This document shows positions 1 through 8,422 of a stretch of DNA of 64,000 nucleotides, piece by piece; positions within the stretch are counted from its first letter, which is position 1; each line of letters begins with the position of its first letter. This DNA is from Euwallacea fornicatus. Lineage: Eukaryota > Arthropoda > Insecta > Coleoptera > Curculionidae. The notes beneath the pieces were generated by a model. It was not told the DNA's origin and ran no database searches. It saw nothing but the letters and a program-made list of their open reading frames with translations. The stretch covers positions 1-64,000 of the forward strand of contig NW_027096009.1 in NCBI RefSeq assembly GCF_040115645.1. The letters are read 5' to 3'. Made by a program: the position numbers and the translations under genes.

Positions 1-3000
1 TACATGACGTTACACATCATGATTGTATCATCTTGAGTTTCCACGAAAAATAGAACTTTATGAGCTCAAACATACAATTTTTGTGACTTTTCACATGTTG
101 AAGCTCGATAACTTCGGTCAATGAGGATCAAATTTCTTAATCAAAGAGCCAAATGAACCATCTCGACGAGATCTTTAACATGACGTTACACATCATGATT
201 GTATCATCTTGAGTTTCAAAGAAAAATAGTACTTAATGAGCTCAAACATACAAGTTTTGTGACTTTTCACATTTTGAAGCTCGATAACTTCGGTCAATGA
301 GGACCAAATTTCTTAAACAAAGACTCAAATGAACCATCTCGACGAGATCTTTAACATGACGTAACACATCATGATTGTATCATCTTGAGTTTCCACGAAA
401 AATACTACTTTATGAGCTCAAACATACAATTTTTGTGACTTTTCACATGTTGAAGCTCGATAACTTCGGTCAATGAGGACCAAATTTCTTAATCAAATAC
501 TCAAATGAACCATCTCGACGAGATCTTTAACATGACGTAACACATCATGATTGTATCATCTTGAGTTCCCACGAAAAATAGTACTTTATGAGCTCAAACA
601 TACAATTTTTGTGACTTTTCACATGTTGGAGCTCGATAACTTCGGTCAATGAGGACCAAATTTCTTAAACAAAGACTCAAATGAACCATCTTGACGAGAT
701 CTTTAACATGACGTTACACATCATGATTATATCATCTTGAGTTTCCACGAAAAATAGTACTTAATGAGCTCAAACATACAATTTTTGTGACTTTTCACAT
801 GTTGAAGCTCGATAACTTCGGTCAATGAGGACCAAATTTCTTAATCAAAGACTCAAATGAACCTTCTCGACGAGATCTTTAACATAATGATACACATCAT
901 GTTTGTATCATCTTGAGTCTCAAAGAAAAATAGTACTTAATGAGCTCAAACATACAAGTTTTGTGACTTTTCACATTTTGAAGCTCGATAACTTCGGTCA
1001 ATGAGGACCAAATTTCTTAAACAAAGACTCAAATGAACCATCTCGACGAGATCTTTAACATGACGTTACACATCATGTTTGTATCATCTTGAGTTTCAAA
1101 GAAAAATAGTACTTAAAGAGCACAAACATACAATTTTTGTGACTTTTCACATGTTGAAGCTCGATAACTTCGGTCAATGAGGACCAAATTTCTTAAACAA
1201 AGACTCAAATGAACCATCTCGACGAGATCTTTAACATGACGTAACACATCATGATTGTATCATCTTGAGTTTCCACGAAAAATAGTACTTTATGAGCTCA
1301 AACATACAATTTTTGTGACTTTTCACAGGTTGAAGCTCGATAACTTCGGTCAATGAGGACCAAATTTCTTAATCAAAGACTCAAATGAACCATCTCGACG
1401 AGATCTTTAACATGACGTAACACATCATGATTGTATCATCTTGAGTTTCCACGAAAAATAGTACTTTATGAGCTCAAACATACAATTTTTGTGACTTTTC
1501 ACAGGTTGAAGCTCGATAACTTCGGTCAATGAGGACCAAATTTCTTAATCAAAGAGTCAAATGAACCATCTCGACGAGATCTTTAACATGACGTTACACA
1601 TCATGATTGTATCATCTTGAGTTTCCACGAAAAATAGAACTTTATGAGCTCAAACATACACTTTTTGTGACTTTTCACATGTTGAAGCTCGATAACTTCG
1701 GTCAATGAGGATCAAATTTCTTAATCAAAGAGCCAAATGAACCATCTCGACGAGATCTTTAACATGACGTTACACATCATGATTGTATCATCTTGAGTTT
1801 CAAAGAAAAATAGTACTTAATGAGCTCAAACATACAAGTTTTGTGACTTTTCACATTTTGAAGCTCGATAACTTCGGTCAATGAGGACCAAATTTCTTAA
1901 ACAAAGACTCAAATGAACCATCTCGACGAGATCTTTAACATGACGTTACACATCATGATTGTATCATCTTGAGTTTCCACGAAAAATACTACTTTATGAG
2001 CTCAAACATACAATTTTTGTGACTTTTCACATGTTGAAGCTCGATAACTTCGGTCAATGAGGACCAAATTTCTTAAACAAAGACTCAAATGAACCTTCTC
2101 GACGAGATCTTTAACATAATGATACACATCATGATTGTATCATCTTGAGTTTCCACGAAAAATAGTACTTTATGAGCTCAAACATAAAATTTTTGTGACT
2201 TTTCACACTTTGAAGCTCTATAACTTCGTTCAATGAGGACCAAATTTCTTAATCAAAGACTCAAATGAACCATCTCGACGAGATCTTTAACATGACGTAT
2301 CACATCATGATTGTATCATCTTGAGTTTCCACGAAAAATAGTACTTAATGAGCTCAAACATACAAGTTTTGTGACTTTTCACACTTTGAAGCTCTATAAC
2401 TTCGTTCAATGAGGACCAAATTTCTTAATCAAAGACTCAAATGAACCATCTCGACGAGATCTTTAACATGACGTAACACATCATGATTGTATCATCTTGA
2501 GTTTCCACGAAAAATAGTACTTAATGAGCTCAAACATACAATTTTTGTGACTTTTCACATGTTGAAGCTCGATAACTTCGGTCAATGAGGACCAAATTTC
2601 TTAAACAAAGACTCAAATGAACCATCTCGACGAGATCTTTAACATGACGTTACACATCATGATTGTATCATCTTGAGTTTCCACGAAAAATAGTACTTTA
2701 TGAGCTCAAACATACAAGTTTTGTGACTTTTCACATTTTGAAGCTCGATAACTTCGGTCAATGACGACCAAATTTCTTAAACAAAGACTCAAATGAACCA
2801 TCTCGACGAGATCTTTAACATGACGTTACACATCATGATTGTATCATCTTGAGTTTCCACGAAAAATAGTACTTTATGAGCTCAAACATACAATTTTTGT
2901 GACTTTTCACATGTTGGAGCTCGATAACTTCGGTCAATGAGGACCAAATTTCTTAAACAAAGACTCAAATGAACCATCTCGACGAGATCTTTAACATGAC

Positions 3001-3193
3001 GTTACACATCATGATTGTATCATCTTGAGTTTCCACGAAAAATAGTACTTTATGAGCTCAAACATACAATTTTTGTGACTTTTCACACTTTGAAGCTCTA
3101 TAACTTCGGTCAATGAGGACCAAATTTCTTAATCAAAGACTCAAATGAACCATCTCGACGAGATCTTTAACATGACGTTACACATCATGATTG
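1..3193. repeat. 176-bp tandem satellite, block S0 (about 18 monomers)
   Basis: Head-to-tail monomers with an exact 176-bp period: the CATGACG marker recurs at 3, 179, 355 and onward. Each monomer carries the same landmarks in order: CATGACGTTACACATCATG, a TGAGCTCA palindrome, TGTGACTTTTCACA, a CTTCGGTCAATGAGGA segment and ATCTCGACGAGAT. Monomers differ by a few diagnostic substitutions, for example TTTCCACG versus TTTCAAAG, CATGTTG versus CAGGTTG, and GAGCC versus GACTC. From about position 361 the order of variants matches block S1 at an offset of 8,753 bp, with a few single-base differences. The first two monomers resemble those near 1590-1940 instead. No gene or non-satellite sequence is seen. 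A centromeric or other heterochromatic location is plausible but not shown. Confidence 0.97.
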
Positions 3194-3611
3194 TGTAGTA
3201 TCGGGATTTAATGGGATATCAAACTCCAATACTAGAGTAGATATGGGATGGTGGTTATATCTACTAAAGAAATCACAGTTCAAGAAATAAAGCTATAAGT
3301 GTGCGTTTATTAACGAAAAAAGGAACAAAAGAAAAGAAGAGCAAGCTGACCGAGCCCTGTCTTATCTCAATTCGTCGGTTTTTGGGACTGCCCGGGTCAG
3401 CCTCTTCTTTTACTAACTAAACTTACTTCTACTTGGGTTCTCACCCCGCTTGGTCACATCTGGGTACCAGATGCCCAAGGATGATCACTATAATTGCCTT
3501 ATCATAATGGTTTAAGTATGGGACGCGGCATTGCGAACGGAAAGGACGAATACAGAAATCTAGGAACTGTCGATGGTCAATTGAATTATGGCCCGGTTTC
3601 GTGATCCTACA
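3194..3611 (-). repeat. 3' LTR of copy A
   Basis: 418 bp, lying downstream of gag-pol on the minus strand. I found no difference from its partner at 8005-8422. A minus-strand AATAAA polyadenylation signal lies at 3306-3311. An 8-bp inverted repeat (GTAGATAT / ATATCTAC, 3237-3244 and 3257-3264) lies beyond it in probable U5. A 17-bp dyad, CATCTGG-GTA-CCAGATG, sits at 3457-3473. No convincing TATA box was identified. Confidence 0.95.
3306..3311 (-). terminator. Polyadenylation signal AATAAA in copy A 3' LTR
   Basis: The plus strand reads TTTATT, which is AATAAA in the sense of the element. In an LTR retrotransposon this hexamer in the 3' LTR would direct cleavage shortly downstream, defining the end of R at roughly 3280-3295. 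The same hexamer is in every LTR, including the 5' LTR at 8117-8122. The function is inferred from motif and position. Confidence 0.6.
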
Positions 3612-3639
3612 TTCGGCCATCCTGCCGCGACAATTGCCC

Positions 3640-6600
3640 TCAATTGTCTTCGTCGGATTCTTTGTTAGCAAAACCCATACCCCATGGTTTCATGTGGTCG
3701 GCTGATGTTGATGTTCGCTGTGGCCCCTCGTGCTCGCTAACCTTCTCAACTAGGTAGCGGTCGTTTCTTAGTACTTTTACAATCTGATAAGGGCCCAAAA
3801 ACTTCCCTTTTAGTTTTAATTCTGGCCCAAATTGTGTCCGCTGAATAGCCACCCAATCTCCTTCCTTGTACGCCTTGGCTGCTTTACGACTCTTATTGAA
3901 CCCGCGGCGATTCTCTTGTTGGACTTTCTCTATGCGGTTCCTTGCCGTTTGTCTTAATTCCTCGCGGTCCTCTTCGACCTGGGTAAGCCACTCTTCCTCT
4001 AATAATTCCTTTAGGTTCACATCCTCTTTCAACCTCATGGCAACTCCAAACAACAATTGACACGGTGATTTGCCCGTACTGCGATTTGGCGTCGCGTTCA
4101 GGTATCTTTGCACATTGTCTACGTGTTTGTACCATGTGTCCGGCGTTGGCGCGGCCATCTTGGTTAATAGCGGAATAAGAGTGCGATTTACCCTTTCGAC
4201 TTGCCCATTTCCTCGTGGAATCCTCGTCGCTATTAGGGAGTGTTCGATTTTTTCGCTTTTGCAGTAATCCTGGAAGTCATTAGACGTGAAGGCTGTTCCT
4301 CGATCAGAAATAATCCTTCTAGGATTTCCGAAAACATTGGATTGGCCTCGCAGTCGATGCAGTACCTCCGCGGTACCTGTCGATTTAGTCGGATACAACC
4401 ACACAAATTTGCTAAAAGCGTCTATGATTACTAATATGTGTTTGTATTTTTTCTGCGTGCCAGTCATTGGTCCCACGTGGTCTATGTGGTACGTGTCGAG
4501 TGGAACGTCGCCTTTGCAAACGGGGTGCAGGAATCCCTCTAGCTTACCATGCTTCCTTTCAGCCAGGATACAATCAAGGCAGCTTGCGACTACTTGTTCC
4601 ACTTTTGGACGCATCCCCTTAAACCAGAAGTCTCTTTTGACTACCGCTTCAGTTTTGGTTATCCCAAAATGTCCCCGATCATGAGCCCTCCTAATTACCT
4701 GCGTCTCCATACTCTTAGGAACTACTACCAAACTTTCTCCATCCACGTTCTTATACAATAGCTTATTTTTTAACAAAAAGCCGTCGGCTTCATTGCGCGT
4801 TGTGGCGTTGATAATTCGTTTTAAATCTTCATCTCTGTCCTGAGCACTTCTCAATCGCGCAATCAAACCGTCGTCATTTTCAGAAATGTACAAACTTATA
4901 GGTAAAGGGTTTCTACTAAGCGCGTCTACATGCGACATGTTCTTGCCTGGTCTATGAACTACTTCGTAATTATAATCTTGTAACAATAACACCCACCTCG
5001 CCACCCTCAAACACAATTTCTCTTTTTTCATAGTGGCGGCGAATGCTTGGCAATCGGTTACAATCTTAAACGGTATATTCAATAAATAGACCCTAAATTT
5101 TTCTAAGGCTTTTACAATGGCCAACACCTCTAACTCATAACTACAGTACTTAGACTCTGCTTCGGTCGTCTTACCACTAGCATAATACACCGGGTGGAAT
5201 TTGCCATCATCATAATCCCTTTGCATGAGAATCATACCGTATCCCAAGCACGACGCATCTGTGTGTAATTCCGTCTCTGCCCCTACCCGATATATTTTTA
5301 AAACAGGTCCATTTGTTAACGATGCCTTCAATTTCCCAAAAGCTTCTACTTCTCTCGCGCCAAAGTTAAATTGACAGTCCTTTCTCGTCAAATCAGTCAA
5401 AGGTCGGGCTATAAGGGAATACCCTGGAATAAATTTCCGAAAATAACCGGTGAGGCCCAAAAAACTTTGTACACCCTTAACATTCATGGGCACCGGGAAC
5501 TTTTGGACAGCCAACGTTTTAACTTCCGACGGTCTTACTGTACCCCTAGATACAACATGCCCCAGAAAATCAACAGTATCCGTCAAAAATTGGCATTTTT
5601 CCCATTTTATTCTCAGCCCGTGCTGAGCAGCGACCTTGACTACTGTTTTAAAATTCTTAAGAGCTTCTCTCATAGATTTGGCTATTATAATCAAATCGTC
5701 CATATACAAAACCAAAATTCCCACCTTTACCAGCTCCCTAAAAACAGCATTTATGTAGCTCTGAAACACCGAAGGGGAAATGCTCAACCCGAATGGCAGT
5801 TTCAGAAACTCAAACTGACCATCAGGCGTTACAAAGGCTGTATATTTTTGACTATCCTCGTCGACCCGTACATGGAAAAATCCATTTCTTAGGTCAAGGA
5901 CGGTAAAATATACCCCTTCGGCTAAGGCGTCTATTTGATCCTCAATTAACGGTAGAGGAGACAGGGGTCTTAAAATCAGCCGATTTAGTTTTCGATAGTC
6001 TACACACACACGAATGTTGCCATCCTTCTTCCTAACTATAACAATCGGACTTGCATATTCTGAATTAGATGGTCGAATAACCCCTTCTTCCATCCACAAT
6101 TTCATGAGATCAGCTACCTCCTTTCGCTCTGAAGGAGCCAACCTACGCGGTCTTGATATTACTGGTTTATCGGATTTTAAAATTATTTTAGCCCGTGGAC
6201 CAACGTCTTGTGTTGCTTCTGGCTTATAATTTTCGATAATTTCCCTAATTTCCTCCTTATAGCCCTCCTCTTTAATATGCGATAGCTCAATTTCTTTTGC
6301 TTCGTCAATCGTATTGATCTTAAATATGTGCGGCCGCCTAGACTCAGCGACATCAACGCTGTCATCATCGTCTAACTTAAAAAAGGTTACTTTTCCCCGT
6401 CGGACGCGGAGTTCAACGCGATCTAAAAAGTCTGTCCCCAGAATAATCGATTGCTTAAGGATGGTGCTTGGTACGACATGGAATTCCACGGCGAAGTCAT
6501 CATGTTCCACCGTCATGCTAGTGGTAAAGGAACCTATCGTTTCATTAACCTCAGAGCCTAAACCTTCAAAACATACACGCCTACTTACTAACAAAGGTGA

Positions 6601-7896
6601 CCCCAATCTTTCATACTCACTTTCGCTCATTAGAGTTAAATCACTACCAGTGTCCACTAAAGCTAGAACCTTACTGTCCCTAATTGTCACTGCCTTTTGG
6701 TACTTCTCCTTTCTCGGCCGCGACACTACATATACATCTCTAGCTTTTCCCGTACACTCCGCGGCGATATGCCCGAACGCACCGCACTTAAAACATTTTT
6801 TCCCCTTTTCTTTCACGGGACACCATGCACTCACATGATCCTCTGCACCGCAGTTGAAACAGCGCTTCTTTACGGTGTTTCCTGGAGCTTTGGACTTCAT
6901 GTTGTTTTGGCTATCCACACGTCCTGTCCTATCAAATTTTTTCGCGGGCCGTTGCGTTTTACACTTCGCCATCTCCTGCTTCATTTTTTCGTACTGGCCG
7001 AATCTTTCTTTTAACTGTTTGATGTCCTTTGCGCCGTACAGTACAGCTTTGCTTACCGGATCATCTTGAATGCCTTCAATTATGTACTGAATGACTGCAC
7101 GCGTCTCAATATTTGCTGGCGCGGCAATCTGTAGCATTCTATATGCATATTGTTGGAGCGTTTCTTCGGGTTTCTTTTTCCTCGTGCTCAGATCTCGATG
7201 CACTTGCAAACTGTCCACAGCTTCCTCAAACTCATCTTTCAGCGCTTTTCTCAACTTCAACCAAGTTTTTGCACATCTTTCATAGGTGATAAACAACTTA
7301 GCTGATCCCTCCAGCAATCGCTTGGCATACGCAATTTTCTGGACTTCGTTCCACCCACACAGCGAAGCCATCTCCTCGAAATCGTCCAACCAACGTTGGA
7401 CATTCGAATGGCCATCACCGGTGAACTTCTCCAGAGATCCTTCAACGTCTTTGAAGGTTAATAATACCCTTTGTGACACTTTCTGTCCTCGTGTCATTGG
7501 GGTGTGATGGGCACGTTCGTCGTACATGTCATCACTATCGTCTTCGTCGTCATTACTACCTCGGCTACCACTCATAGGATACCGGGTACATACCTCCTCG
7601 TGACTACTCCTTGCCCTTCTGAGTCCCCTGGCATTGGCAGCTTCACTATCTTCATCTTCTTCCTCTTCATTGTCCTCAAAGTCTTCATCCTCCTCCTCGT
7701 TGCCGGCAGCGTGATCTCGCTCAAGTAGGAGTGCCGCTCTTAGTCTCGCCAACAATTCAGATTTGCGACCTGTCACGCTGAGATTTCGCTGCCTTAGCTC
7801 CTCTTTGAGCTTTGAAACTTTCATTCTCGAAAGTTGAGCGTCCTCTAGCTCCACTGCGGCGACACCTTTTGCAACCTGGTCGATTATTCCCTCCAT
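3640..7896 (-). CDS. Gag-Pol polyprotein, single frame, copy A (1,418 aa)
   Basis: Structural and replication polyprotein of the retrotransposon. Domains by residue: SAP-like motif 24-58 (K-L-K-E-E-L...G-R-K-S-E-L); Asp/Glu-rich stretch 67-84; capsid-like region about 150-305; two CX2CX4HX4C zinc knuckles at C346-C359 and C368-C381; aspartic protease with DTGS at 415-418; reverse transcriptase with D668 and YMDD at 731-734 (bases 5695-5706); RNase H with D880, E921, D948 and D991; integrase HHCC finger H1072, H1076, C1106, C1109; catalytic triad D1139, D1198, E1234 with 35 residues between the last two; GPY/F-like segment about 1363-1372. The start is chosen at 7896 because the ATG has a strong GCCATGG context and is the first in-frame ATG after the PBS. 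Gag and Pol share one frame with no stop or frameshift between them. No chromodomain or env is seen. Confidence 0.97.
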   Translation of the reverse strand: MEGIIDQVAKGVAAVELEDAQLSRMKVSKLKEELRQRNLSVTGRKSELLARLRAALLLERDHAAGNEEEDEDFEDNEEEEDEDSEAANARGLRRARSSHEEVCTRYPMSGSRGSNDDEDDSDDMYDERAHHTPMTRGQKVSQRVLLTFKDVEGSLEKFTGDGHSNVQRWLDDFEEMASLCGWNEVQKIAYAKRLLEGSAKLFITYERCAKTWLKLRKALKDEFEEAVDSLQVHRDLSTRKKKPEETLQQYAYRMLQIAAPANIETRAVIQYIIEGIQDDPVSKAVLYGAKDIKQLKERFGQYEKMKQEMAKCKTQRPAKKFDRTGRVDSQNNMKSKAPGNTVKKRCFNCGAEDHVSAWCPVKEKGKKCFKCGAFGHIAAECTGKARDVYVVSRPRKEKYQKAVTIRDSKVLALVDTGSDLTLMSESEYERLGSPLLVSRRVCFEGLGSEVNETIGSFTTSMTVEHDDFAVEFHVVPSTILKQSIILGTDFLDRVELRVRRGKVTFFKLDDDDSVDVAESRRPHIFKINTIDEAKEIELSHIKEEGYKEEIREIIENYKPEATQDVGPRAKIILKSDKPVISRPRRLAPSERKEVADLMKLWMEEGVIRPSNSEYASPIVIVRKKDGNIRVCVDYRKLNRLILRPLSPLPLIEDQIDALAEGVYFTVLDLRNGFFHVRVDEDSQKYTAFVTPDGQFEFLKLPFGLSISPSVFQSYINAVFRELVKVGILVLYMDDLIIIAKSMREALKNFKTVVKVAAQHGLRIKWEKCQFLTDTVDFLGHVVSRGTVRPSEVKTLAVQKFPVPMNVKGVQSFLGLTGYFRKFIPGYSLIARPLTDLTRKDCQFNFGAREVEAFGKLKASLTNGPVLKIYRVGAETELHTDASCLGYGMILMQRDYDDGKFHPVYYASGKTTEAESKYCSYELEVLAIVKALEKFRVYLLNIPFKIVTDCQAFAATMKKEKLCLRVARWVLLLQDYNYEVVHRPGKNMSHVDALSRNPLPISLYISENDDGLIARLRSAQDRDEDLKRIINATTRNEADGFLLKNKLLYKNVDGESLVVVPKSMETQVIRRAHDRGHFGITKTEAVVKRDFWFKGMRPKVEQVVASCLDCILAERKHGKLEGFLHPVCKGDVPLDTYHIDHVGPMTGTQKKYKHILVIIDAFSKFVWLYPTKSTGTAEVLHRLRGQSNVFGNPRRIISDRGTAFTSNDFQDYCKSEKIEHSLIATRIPRGNGQVERVNRTLIPLLTKMAAPTPDTWYKHVDNVQRYLNATPNRSTGKSPCQLLFGVAMRLKEDVNLKELLEEEWLTQVEEDREELRQTARNRIEKVQQENRRGFNKSRKAAKAYKEGDWVAIQRTQFGPELKLKGKFLGPYQIVKVLRNDRYLVEKVSEHEGPQRTSTSADHMKPWGMGFANKESDEDN
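7723..7827 (-). other. SAP-like DNA-binding motif in Gag N-terminus, copy A
   Basis: Residues 24-58 of the polyprotein fit the SAP helix-turn-helix pattern: a first amphipathic helix with KLKEEL, an R-N-L-S turn, then a G-R-K-S-E-L-L-A-R-L second helix. SAP motifs are known to bind AT-rich scaffold or matrix attachment DNA in chromatin proteins. The Asp/Glu-rich segment follows at residues 67-84. The motif is present in all five copies. Its function in this Gag is inference. Confidence 0.75.
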
Positions 7897-7902
7897 GGCT
7901 CA

Positions 7903-8094
7903 CTAACTTTGGCACTTTCTTGCAACTTTTACACGCACTACCGACGCGACTTCACACCCACTTATAACCTTCCTGATTACTGTGATCCCGGTTGAGCCCC
8001 CAAATGTAGTATCGGGATTTAATGGGATATCAAACTCCAATACTAGAGTAGATATGGGATGGTGGTTATATCTACTAAAGAAATCACAGTTCAA
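7903..8094 (-). other. Upstream ORF in the leader of copy A (63 codons)
   Basis: An ATG at 8094, inside the 5' LTR just after the AATAAA signal, opens a 63-codon frame through the U5 end, PBS and leader. It stops at 7903, seven bases before the gag-pol ATG. It overlaps fixed non-coding elements, so the peptide is probably not selected. If transcription begins upstream of 8094, the frame would lie in the mRNA leader and could lower gag-pol initiation. It is conserved in copies B-E only because the copies are nearly identical. Confidence 0.3.
7985..8002 (-). promoter_or_regulatory. Primer-binding site, tRNA-Pro-like, copy A
   Basis: The plus strand reads ATCCCGGTTGAGCCCCCA, two bases inside the 5' LTR edge. 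This looks like a tRNA 3' end: T-arm ATCCCGG, seven acceptor bases TTGAGCC, discriminator C, then CCA. A C discriminator followed by CCA, and a GAGCC acceptor end, are typical of eukaryotic tRNA-Pro. The exact isoacceptor cannot be fixed without the host tRNA set. Confidence 0.8.
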
Positions 8095-8422
8095 GAAATA
8101 AAGCTATAAGTGTGCGTTTATTAACGAAAAAAGGAACAAAAGAAAAGAAGAGCAAGCTGACCGAGCCCTGTCTTATCTCAATTCGTCGGTTTTTGGGACT
8201 GCCCGGGTCAGCCTCTTCTTTTACTAACTAAACTTACTTCTACTTGGGTTCTCACCCCGCTTGGTCACATCTGGGTACCAGATGCCCAAGGATGATCACT
8301 ATAATTGCCTTATCATAATGGTTTAAGTATGGGACGCGGCATTGCGAACGGAAAGGACGAATACAGAAATCTAGGAACTGTCGATGGTCAATTGAATTAT
8401 GGCCCGGTTTCGTGATCCTACA
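8005..8422 (-). repeat. 5' LTR of copy A
   Basis: 418 bp, promoter-side LTR of the minus-strand element. It carries the same AATAAA (8117-8122), U5 inverted repeat and 17-bp dyad as its partner. A weak TATA-like AATTATAG on the minus strand near 8300 is the best promoter candidate but is not convincing. The outer edge joins satellite at the ATTG duplication (8423-8426). Confidence 0.95.

Larger units (their letters stand above)
3194..8422 (-). mobile_element. Ty3/gypsy-type LTR retrotransposon, copy A (complete)
   Basis: A complete 5,229-bp element reading right to left. Two 418-bp LTRs (3194-3611 and 8005-8422) bound a 4,393-bp interior. The element edges are TGTAGTATCGGG on the left and GATCCTACA on the right, so it has the canonical TG...CA ends. 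The satellite tetranucleotide ATTG is present at 3190-3193 and again at 8423-8426, as expected for a 4-bp target-site duplication; removing the element and one ATTG restores a normal monomer. The interior holds a primer-binding site, a 108-bp leader, one long gag-pol frame and only 28 bp between the stop codon and the 3' LTR. No env frame is present. Family placement rests on the RT-RNaseH-IN order, which separates Ty3/gypsy from Ty1/copia. Confidence 0.97.

Noticed and set aside
1..3193. CRISPR-like regular repeat
   Set aside because: Repeats are contiguous 176-bp units without unique spacers, in eukaryotic DNA with an LTR retrotransposon. It is a satellite.
3612..3639. A third ORF (env) or chromodomain making this an errantivirus or chromovirus
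   Set aside because: Only 28 bp separate the gag-pol stop from the 3' LTR, and the C-terminus after the GPY/F-like segment is short and not chromodomain-like.
3441..3671. 76-codon minus-strand ORF across the 3' LTR and the gag-pol end, repeated in all copies
   Set aside because: It overlaps LTR sequence and the end of gag-pol in another frame, has no recognisable domain, and is copied only because the element is copied.
3866..7728. Plus-strand ORFs of 60-174 codons inside the element (and equivalents in B-E)
   Set aside because: They are antisense or off-frame shadows of gag-pol, overlap each other and show no domain. An antisense product or a plus-strand env is not supported.
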